From: an uncultured Clostridia bacterium
GTDB lineage: Bacteria > Bacillota > Clostridia > UBA1381
Length of the DNA stretch: 13,046 nt
Reading direction: 5' to 3'
Assembly: GCA_944391635.1 (NCBI GenBank)
Contig: CALXUL010000214.1
Span: 1-13,046 of the forward strand
Shown: piece after piece, positions 7,622 through 13,046 of the stretch
How the letters are laid out: each line of letters opens with the position of its first letter
How positions within the stretch are numbered: the first letter of the stretch is position 1
Notes under the pieces: generated by a model
Databases searched by the model: none
What the model was told of the DNA's origin: nothing
Seen by the model: the letters and a program-made list of their open reading frames with translations, nothing else
Translations under genes and position numbers: made by a program

Positions 7622-8628
7622 TATGCATCACATCCCGCACAAATATTTTCCAAGATAAGCCTTGCATAATCTTTTGCTTTTAATATCAACTCTTGAGGAA
7701 ACTCATACTTAATCCCATTATCTAAAAAGGCTTTTATCTTTTGTATTTCTGTATTATTTATATCACACCCTTGCGCCGGATATCTAACATCACTAAGCAT
7801 ATTACTCATTTTTTCTCTATAAACAATTGGAAAAAAATCTATTCCCATTCTGATTGCAAGCACTCCCGAATGGAATCTTGCTCCGATAATTTTATCGCAG
7901 TAAGAATATGCTTTAATAATCTCCCCGCAAAAACCATGCCTGATTATTTCTGCCTTACAGGAATATTTCATCAAGCTCTTTACACAATTACAGGCATAAA
8001 TATCATCCTCAGTACCTGTATTAAACGCTAACAAATATACTCCACGCCCAGTTTTTTCTACCCAATAATCTGCTGCCTCAGCCATACTTATATAATACTT
8101 ACAATCACTTGCATCATTTTGTCTATGCAAAACAGAAATACCAAGCTTACCAGCTTCCGTTTCCTTTTTTAACCACTCATCCGGCATAGAAAACAGTATG
8201 TCTGGCAAACAAACAGCATTTAACCCATTATTTTTAAACCACAAATAGCTCTTTTGGTCACGGCACACAATTAATTTGAATTTTTGGAGCTTTTTGTATA
8301 TCAGAAAATTCTTAATAAAACAGTCAAATGGCTCAATATTACATCCTACGCAATAGTCTGCAATATGCTTCCGCCTCAAAAACCATTTAATCTCACACCA
8401 TAGTGCTGTGCGGGAATTTATCATAAACCCGCTGCCGGTAACAAGCAGTTTGGGAACACCCTCAGTCTCGCCGGTCAGGCACACATTAGGCTCATCAAGA
8501 ATAATAGGTGAAACAGGCTTTCTTTCTTCTATTACAAAATCTATTTCAGGCAAACTGTGCACAATTATTTTCATCATATAATCATCGCCAAAATTACTAT
8601 CAAAATATCCATCTAATAACACACGCAT
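7621..8628 (-). CDS. Polysaccharide pyruvyl transferase family protein
   Basis: A 335-residue member of the polysaccharide pyruvyl transferase family (PF04230 type, to which CsaB belongs), which moves pyruvate from phosphoenolpyruvate to a sugar as a ketal. Seen in the sequence: FGDDY (13-17) in the first Rossmann-like half, VTGSGFMI (63-70), VCRDQKS (121-127), LPDI (141-144) and the family's most typical block GARFHSGVLAIRMGI (249-263) followed by YREKMSNML. Arg and His in that block are the expected substrate ligands. It starts 3 bp after the Wzz-like stop, with GAGG 8 nt before the ATG. Some family members make other modifications, so pyruvylation is probable rather than proven. Two SLH proteins in the same operon support it, because SLH domains recognise pyruvylated wall polymers. 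Confidence 0.88.
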   Translation of the reverse strand: MRVLLDGYFDSNFGDDYMMKIIVHSLPEIDFVIEERKPVSPIILDEPNVCLTGETEGVPKLLVTGSGFMINSRTALWCEIKWFLRRKHIADYCVGCNIEPFDCFIKNFLIYKKLQKFKLIVCRDQKSYLWFKNNGLNAVCLPDILFSMPDEWLKKETEAGKLGISVLHRQNDASDCKYYISMAEAADYWVEKTGRGVYLLAFNTGTEDDIYACNCVKSLMKYSCKAEIIRHGFCGEIIKAYSYCDKIIGARFHSGVLAIRMGIDFFPIVYREKMSNMLSDVRYPAQGCDINNTEIQKIKAFLDNGIKYEFPQELILKAKDYARLILENICAGCDA

Positions 8629-8631
8629 AAA

Positions 8632-10011
8632 TTATGCCTCTTTTTCTGTATTATTTTCAGTCTTTCTGATGAGTATAAAGTACATTTCCTTTGCAACACT
8701 TGTCAGAATCCCCACCGCAAGCGCAAGAATTATACATATCGTAAAATAGAAAAACGAATTAGCACTGCTTTCTACTATGACACCCGATACGGCAACTACA
8801 CTTTGCGATTCCCTGTAGTTATTATATTCTCCTATTACCTCTTTTGACAGACTACTGATAGAATTAAATCTATCACAAAGATTTGATAAGCTTTTTTCTA
8901 TTTCATAATTTTCAATATTTTTATGCATTCCTTCTTCAAAAGCACTGATAACCTTTTCATATCGATTTTTATCTATATTGGCGTTTTCATAGTCAGTTCT
9001 ATATTCAACATAGTCTGTCATCAACTGATCATACGTTGTCTGGTACTGAGCATATTCATCGTCTCGGGTTATTTCCTCGCGAACTTGGTCGCCCTGATTT
9101 TCTTCATTGCTAAAACGATCCCATAAATATTCACGGTTCTTTTTTGAGTATACATCCATCAATTCTTTTGCAGTTACCGCATATTGCTCATTTAAATTCA
9201 TCAGCTGCTCAGTTTTTACAAGTTTATACCTCAAATTATTAATTAACTGAGAGTAGTTCTTAGATAATTGATTTTCCAATACCATTTGCTCTAATACAGC
9301 AAGATCAGATTCTTTCAATAATTTATATTTATCGGTTAAATCTTTAAGAGAGTAACCCGTTTTGTATGAGCGGTAATCAAAATCTGATGATATAATATTA
9401 TTTAAATAGCTGATGTGAGAGTCTATTTTATCTTTTAAAACTTCTATGGTATCATAATAGTCATGCTGTATTGTTACATCTGGATCAAGAGCTGTAATAT
9501 CATAATGATAGGTGTACTTTTTTGTATAATACTCTCGGTATTGATGAACAATAGAATATAACATATTACGAGCATAATCCGTATTCTCAGTTGTTTTTAG
9601 TGATACGGCATAATAAATAGGCGATTTTTTTTCTTCCTCCGTTTTCTCGTAATCCGAAAAATTTTCTATCCAGGATGCGTATTTTTCTTTCTCAGCAGTA
9701 GAAGTAATAGGTGTTATTGTCATATTACGTCTTATTGGTTCAACATTTATTTCCTCATACCCCAAAGTCATTGCAGCATTTTTTATAACAAGCGCACTGC
9801 TCATTTCATGCGGATCAATATTCATCCCATTTTCTGTAAGCCCGTTTTCCGCATCCTCTCCAACAAACTTTATTATAACTTTCGCAGTTGTGCTATGTGC
9901 AAGATTTATTGCCAAAGCGCATAGCACAATTGCTATTGCTACCAAAAATGAAATATATCTTTTGTTCTTTATTATGCAATCAAAGAAATTCTGGATTGTC
10001 ATAGGCATCAT
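8632..10011 (-). CDS. Wzz-like chain-length/co-polymerase membrane protein, second of two
   Basis: A 459-residue protein with the Wzz topology: a short cytoplasmic N-terminus, a membrane segment at about 19-38 (ISFLVAIAIVLCALAINLA), a long extracellular part with charged, heptad-like helices (about 180-400), and a second membrane segment at about 420-439 before a short charged tail ending ENNTEKEA. Such proteins form oligomers around the polymerase and set chain length. No kinase domain or Tyr-rich tail is present. The predicted ATG overlaps the preceding gene by 32 bp. Three Met codons lie close together (residues 1, 2 and 4) behind AAGGTGA, so the true start may be one of the later two. Sequence similarity to classical Wzz is low; the call rests on topology, coiled coil and operon position. 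Confidence 0.82.
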   Translation of the reverse strand: MMPMTIQNFFDCIIKNKRYISFLVAIAIVLCALAINLAHSTTAKVIIKFVGEDAENGLTENGMNIDPHEMSSALVIKNAAMTLGYEEINVEPIRRNMTITPITSTAEKEKYASWIENFSDYEKTEEEKKSPIYYAVSLKTTENTDYARNMLYSIVHQYREYYTKKYTYHYDITALDPDVTIQHDYYDTIEVLKDKIDSHISYLNNIISSDFDYRSYKTGYSLKDLTDKYKLLKESDLAVLEQMVLENQLSKNYSQLINNLRYKLVKTEQLMNLNEQYAVTAKELMDVYSKKNREYLWDRFSNEENQGDQVREEITRDDEYAQYQTTYDQLMTDYVEYRTDYENANIDKNRYEKVISAFEEGMHKNIENYEIEKSLSNLCDRFNSISSLSKEVIGEYNNYRESQSVVAVSGVIVESSANSFFYFTICIILALAVGILTSVAKEMYFILIRKTENNTEKEA

Positions 10012-11458
10012 TCACCTTCTTCCCACTGTTTTTTAAACAGCACAAAAACTTCCTAAAAAATACCGCAATACAATACAGTGAATAAAGTGCTGCAAATGAA
10101 AATACTGCTGTTTTTCCCACTAAAACAATAATGTACATTAAATCCTTACCATTTTCTACACCAGTGGCTAAAATACGTTCATATGTTACGTCATTAATGT
10201 ACTCTTCATTTACAGTTATTGCCTTTTCAGAAAAATCATTAATCTTGTTTATGATGCCTTTTGACATTTCATCCGCTGTGTAAAATTCGCTTGAATTTGG
10301 CATATGTGAATTTGAAAATTGAGTTGCAAGATATTCATAATACTGTGCTGTATTAAGTGCCTCTTCTGCTTCTATCTTTGCAGCGTTCGCTTTTCGGGTA
10401 AGGTAGTCAATACCAATCTTGGTACGGCTCATATAAAATTCATCATTTATATCCAGCGACGGCACAAACGTAACTTTAGTAATATTGGGGTCATATATGT
10501 CTATCCCTTCAAGCATAACGTTATATTCTGCCATTTTCCTTCTATAAATATCTTTGTTATCGTTCGCAACATATTTTAGCTGTTTTAGTAACTTCTCTTT
10601 ATCACTTGTTATTCCCTGCTCTATAACATACGATTTATAAGCTTCGATATCTACATTAAGTATTGAACTAAGTTGTGTATTTAAATCTCCAAAACTTATA
10701 CCATCTTTAGAAACATACTGTACATGCTCATCATATCTTCCACTTACATATCTCGACATCTTTTCAACTATTCTCTGAAGTTCAGAGACTCTGTTAAAAT
10801 GATCAAGTTGTTCCACATCACTCCATACCACATCGAAAAAATCTGCTTTTATAATATGAAGTTTTTCATACTGTTCAGAATATGCTTCGGCAAGCGCTTC
10901 GAGAATTTCTCTTTTTCCCGGCAGAGCAAAACTCTCACGTATTGCCTCAATACATGCATTTATACCACTGTCTTTTATCCTGTTTGATATTACAGAATAT
11001 GTAATTGTATATCTGTTAGGGAAGTAATAGTAATCATTATTCCCATCCATTACTTTTTCCTGAATGGAGTTAAAACTTCCTATAGCAGAATTACTGGAAA
11101 GAGTAATGTGCTTTTTTAAAGTAACCGGATCTATTCTATTATCTACCTTTTCACAAGCAGCAGACAAAACATCCTCACTTAAAAGTTCATATATATCAAA
11201 TGGCGAACCATCAGGATTATTACCTTGAGTTATTTCTGAAAATCGCAGCATCACTACAATATATGAACTGTTAAATGTAACCATAAGTATACATAATGTG
11301 CATATGGCTGCAACAAGAAATATACTGAAAATCAAAAACCAGTGTCTTCTTAAAAAACCTTTCCTCTTAGTAGTTACATTGCTTTTCTTTATGTATTTAT
11401 TATCTCCCACCCCGGAGCGCACAGTCTCGTTTCCGGGCTCTGCTAATGCAGGTTTCAT
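9980..11458 (-). CDS. Wzz-like chain-length/co-polymerase membrane protein, first of two
   Basis: A 492-residue protein with about 39 basic cytoplasmic residues, a membrane segment (40-62), an extracellular region opening with MLRFSEITQGNNPDGSPFDIY-like sequence (70-90; the strand typical of Wzz-family proteins of Clostridia), long helices over about 190-430, and a second membrane segment (about 441-468) followed by a 24-residue cytoplasmic tail with two neighbouring Cys. It probably works with the polymerase encoded just upstream and with its neighbour, perhaps as a mixed oligomer (inference). The ATG overlaps the polymerase stop in ATGA, with AAGGAGAT in front, so translation is coupled. 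No Wzz-linked tyrosine kinase or phosphatase gene is present nearby, unlike many Gram-positive capsule clusters. Confidence 0.83.
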   Translation of the reverse strand: MKPALAEPGNETVRSGVGDNKYIKKSNVTTKRKGFLRRHWFLIFSIFLVAAICTLCILMVTFNSSYIVVMLRFSEITQGNNPDGSPFDIYELLSEDVLSAACEKVDNRIDPVTLKKHITLSSNSAIGSFNSIQEKVMDGNNDYYYFPNRYTITYSVISNRIKDSGINACIEAIRESFALPGKREILEALAEAYSEQYEKLHIIKADFFDVVWSDVEQLDHFNRVSELQRIVEKMSRYVSGRYDEHVQYVSKDGISFGDLNTQLSSILNVDIEAYKSYVIEQGITSDKEKLLKQLKYVANDNKDIYRRKMAEYNVMLEGIDIYDPNITKVTFVPSLDINDEFYMSRTKIGIDYLTRKANAAKIEAEEALNTAQYYEYLATQFSNSHMPNSSEFYTADEMSKGIINKINDFSEKAITVNEEYINDVTYERILATGVENGKDLMYIIVLVGKTAVFSFAALYSLYCIAVFFRKFLCCLKNSGKKVNDAYDNPEFL

Positions 11459-12636
11459 ATATTATCTCCTTCATTATCATTATCTATCTTTTTATTTACT
11501 GCAAACGCTAGCGACGCATATATTATAAGATTCCAAAACGACTTAATGCTTGGATTAACTGTAAGAGTTAATGTAAGAGTCAATATTCCAACCAGTCCGA
11601 CAGAAACATACGTTCTCTTCTTTACATTCCTCAAAAACGCTGCCAAGCATACACCGCAAAAGGATAATAAACCAAAAAAACCTTGATTATATAATACCTG
11701 TATAAAATTATTATGTGCTACTACCTCTTGCATCTTCCCAGCTACAATCATCATATGTTTAGCATTGATACCTCTTCCAACAAATAATTCCCAGGTTGAG
11801 TTTCCAATTTCACTTAGCATAGACAGCCAAATATCACCACGATATGTCCCACGGCTTTCTATTATTTCTTTAATGCTTAATCGCTCAACAATATTTTCAG
11901 GCAATACCGGTAATATTATGATCCAAAACATTGCCGCAGATATTATCAGTATGCACATAGTAACTATCATATTTTTAAAATCCTTTGCAGACAACACAAC
12001 ATGTGCTAACAGCGTGGCAATTACTGCCAGTAATCCTCCCCTCGATCCCGAAAGCAGAACCACATATATTCCCAGCAGCATCAGCACCACGGATAAAATA
12101 ACCATTTTCTTTTTCTTTATTTTATCTAAACAAACTGCTATCGGAAGAATAAAAAAACCCGAAAAATAATTAGGATCACTCACTCCGCCAAATATTTGTA
12201 TGGTGGTACGCTCTGCATATGATGCACCTCCAAATAAACCCATAAACACTATAATTGCTAACAAAACAATCTGCGCATTTTCAAATAGTTCTATTTCCTT
12301 TTCGTTGTATTTACGTATCGAAATACAAAACATTAATGCAGCATTTTGTATATAGCCCACAACAAACTCCATTGATTCACTGGATCTATCAGCAAACAGC
12401 GTTGTCATAACGCTTAATATGTAAACAACAAATAATCCCTGTACAATATTCAATTCTAAAGGTTCTTTGTAAAAAATTAGTGTCCCCAGCATAAACGCAG
12501 CAATCGGTATGGTTAATATTTTAAGAAAGGAGTCTCCGGCGCTATTTACCGTTATTGTCAGAGGCAGCGCTATAAAATATACTGCTGCAAGTATGCTGTG
12601 TATACCAATTCTTTCTCTACGCCCTGCTTGTAACAC
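11455..12636 (-). CDS. Wzy/O-antigen ligase-type polysaccharide polymerase, first gene of the operon
   Basis: A 393-residue integral membrane protein with about 10 hydrophobic segments. Hallmarks of the O-antigen ligase/polymerase family (PF04932 type) are DPNYFSGF (154-161), the end-of-helix LLSGSRGGLLAV (194-204), an outside loop with SRGTYRGDIW (261-270), and HNNFIQVLYNQGFFGLLSF (308-326), where the His and Arg residues of the loop are expected to be catalytic. It would join lipid-linked repeat units on the outer face of the membrane. In a Gram-positive context polymerase is more likely than ligase. The start is GTG (12634-12636), set by GGAGGAAG at 12641-12648. It is the first gene behind the promoter inside the putative switch, so all downstream genes depend on the same leader unless internal promoters exist. 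Confidence 0.88.
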   Translation of the reverse strand: MLQAGRRERIGIHSILAAVYFIALPLTITVNSAGDSFLKILTIPIAAFMLGTLIFYKEPLELNIVQGLFVVYILSVMTTLFADRSSESMEFVVGYIQNAALMFCISIRKYNEKEIELFENAQIVLLAIIVFMGLFGGASYAERTTIQIFGGVSDPNYFSGFFILPIAVCLDKIKKKKMVILSVVLMLLGIYVVLLSGSRGGLLAVIATLLAHVVLSAKDFKNMIVTMCILIISAAMFWIIILPVLPENIVERLSIKEIIESRGTYRGDIWLSMLSEIGNSTWELFVGRGINAKHMMIVAGKMQEVVAHNNFIQVLYNQGFFGLLSFCGVCLAAFLRNVKKRTYVSVGLVGILTLTLTLTVNPSIKSFWNLIIYASLAFAVNKKIDNDNEGDNI

Positions 12637-12640
12637 TATT

Positions 12641-12648
12641 CTTCCTCC
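12641..12648 (-). promoter_or_regulatory. Strong ribosome binding site of the first gene
   Basis: GGAGGAAG on the minus strand, with 7 nt between GGAGG and the GTG start at 12636. It settles the non-ATG start of the polymerase gene. Confidence 0.75.
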
Positions 12649-12686
12649 AATATAAGGATAGTTGTTTATTGTAAAACAAAAACGCT

Positions 12687-12710
12687 ACAACATAATTCGT
12701 ATTATGTGGT
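12687..12710. repeat. Left near-palindromic repeat of the putative inverton (centre TCGT)
   Basis: A 24-bp site made of arms ACAACATAAT and ATTATGTGGT around TCGT. The arms are inverted repeats of each other with one mismatch. Relative to 12948-12971 it aligns in inverted orientation with 2 mismatches, and the inner 18 bp (ACATAATTCGTATTATGT) match exactly. It lies in the operon leader between the start site and the first gene. In RNA it could fold as a weak hairpin. Confidence 0.85.
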
Positions 12711-12744
12711 GAAATAATATTAAAATACATAAAAATACGTTATT

Positions 12745-12773
12745 AATTTATCATGAATCATTAGGTTTGTCAA
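12745..12773 (-). promoter_or_regulatory. Sigma-A type promoter of the polysaccharide operon
   Basis: On the minus strand a perfect -35 box TTGACA (12768-12773) is followed after exactly 17 bp by TAAATT (12745-12750, 4 of 6 to consensus), preceded by TGA, an extended -10 element. AT-rich tracts lie upstream of the -35 box. Transcription should begin near 12738, giving a leader of about 100 nt before the GTG at 12636. The promoter points into the operon and lies wholly between the two inverted 24-bp repeats. It was found by eye only; the start site is inferred. Confidence 0.75.
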
Positions 12774-12820
12774 TAAATTACTAAAACTTAATACGATTTT
12801 CTAAAATAGTGTATGTTGAA

Positions 12821-12857
12821 TTAGACCGATGGATTAAGATAAGTGCCATTGGTCTAA
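12821..12857. repeat. 12-bp inverted repeat inside the switch segment
   Basis: TTAGACCGATGG (12821-12832) and CCATTGGTCTAA (12846-12857) are inverted repeats with one mismatch and a 13-bp spacer. They lie about 48 bp upstream of the -35 box. On neither strand is the stem followed by a T-run (on the minus strand the T-run precedes it), so it is not an intrinsic terminator. A binding site for a dimeric activator or for a recombination accessory factor is possible. Confidence 0.55.
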
Positions 12858-12947
12858 AAAATGTGCAATAATTCTGAAATGTTTTTCTGAATTACCTTTT
12901 TGTGTAAAGGGTTTAATATATTTAGCAATTAAAATTTTTAATGTTTT

Positions 12948-12971
12948 ACAACATAATACGAATTATGTGGT
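12948..12971. repeat. Right near-palindromic repeat of the putative inverton (centre ACGA)
   Basis: Arms ACAACATAAT and ATTATGTGGT flank ACGA. The outer arms are the same as in the left copy, but the centre is its reverse complement. The site lies upstream of the promoter and 11 bp or more past the possible end of an upstream gene. On the plus strand it is followed by a T-rich tract, so it could also weaken transcription leaving the segment rightwards when the promoter is flipped. Confidence 0.85.
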
Positions 12972-12981
12972 TTTATATTTT

Positions 12982-13044
12982 TTAACATCTTAAAAGTCCA
13001 AGCTTTTGGATTTGTCTTCTGTGAACGTCTCCGGATTCTATAGT
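12982..13044 (-). CDS. Possible C-terminal end of an upstream gene (very short, uncertain)
   Basis: One minus-strand frame is open from the right edge for 20 codons and ends at TAA (12982-12984). Its peptide, TIESGDVHRRQIQKLGLLRC, has a normal residue mix. Another frame is open to about 12940 as well, so the reading is not unique, and 20 open codons are not significant in AT-rich DNA. If real, the gene would end 10 bp before the right repeat. I do not recognise the family. A regulator or recombinase would fit the place but nothing in the sequence shows it. Confidence 0.25.
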   Translation of the reverse strand, partial: TIESGDVHRRQIQKLGLLRC

Positions 13045-13046
13045 AT

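Larger units (their letters stand above)
12687..12971. other. Putative invertible promoter segment (phase-variation switch), ON orientation
   Basis: Two 24-bp repeats bound 237 bp of AT-rich DNA that carries no gene but does carry the operon promoter. The repeat arms are symmetric, as recombinase half-sites are, and the only strongly asymmetric part, the centre, faces opposite ways (TCGT left, ACGA right), which is what directs inversion rather than deletion. Flipping the segment would turn the TTGACA promoter away from the operon. Promoter inversion upstream of capsule and exopolysaccharide operons is known in Bacteroides and in gut Firmicutes. No recombinase is visible in the window. The alternative is two operator sites for a dimeric repressor 261 bp apart. 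Confidence 0.65.

Noticed and set aside
12821..12857. Intrinsic terminator made by the dyad in the upstream region
   Set aside because: The T-run lies before the stem on the minus strand and is an A-run after it on the plus strand, so neither direction has stem followed by U-tract.
12991..13016. Small hairpin TCCAA/TTGGA near the right end as a terminator of an upstream gene
   Set aside because: The stem is only 5 bp and the following tract is interrupted (CTTTTAAG on the minus strand), and it would lie inside the possible gene end.

Overview
The window is AT-rich, and every gene I can support lies on the minus strand. It reads as one long extracellular or cell-wall polysaccharide operon of a Firmicutes (Clostridia-type) bacterium. 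The evidence for that lineage is the low GC, the strong GGAGG-type ribosome binding sites, the two proteins with S-layer homology (SLH) anchors, and Wzz-like proteins of the long Gram-positive kind. I cannot name a species.

Transcription runs from right to left. At the right end (12637-13046) there is no complete gene. This stretch holds a sigma-A type promoter (TTGACA, 17 bp, TAAATT with an extended TGn) aimed at the operon. The promoter sits between two 24-bp near-palindromic repeats, 12687-12710 and 12948-12971, whose asymmetric centres face opposite ways (TCGT and ACGA). This is the layout of an invertible promoter (phase switch), here in the ON orientation, and is the most interesting signal in the window. 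A 12-bp dyad lies inside the segment, and a short open frame that may be the end of an upstream gene lies just outside it.

Downstream come a Wzy/O-antigen-ligase-type membrane polymerase (GTG start), two tandem Wzz-like chain-length/co-polymerase proteins, a polysaccharide pyruvyl transferase, a GT4, a GT2 and a second GT4 glycosyltransferase, two paralogous secreted SLH proteins, another GT2 and, cut by the left edge, a Stealth-family sugar-phosphate transferase that starts with TTG. From the polymerase to the second GT4 the genes overlap or lie 3 bp apart, so they are probably translationally coupled. Longer gaps flank only the SLH genes.

Inferred joint function: the glycosyltransferases build a repeat unit, the Stealth protein may add sugar-1-phosphate and the pyruvyl transferase may add ketal pyruvate, which would give an acidic polymer. 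Wzy and the two Wzz-like proteins polymerise it and set its length. Pyruvylated wall polymers are the known ligands of SLH domains in Gram-positive bacteria, so the two SLH proteins may be anchored on the polymer made by this operon, with the whole set switched on and off by promoter inversion. A flippase, an initiating phosphoglycosyl transferase, a tyrosine kinase and the recombinase are not in the window and may lie beyond its edges.
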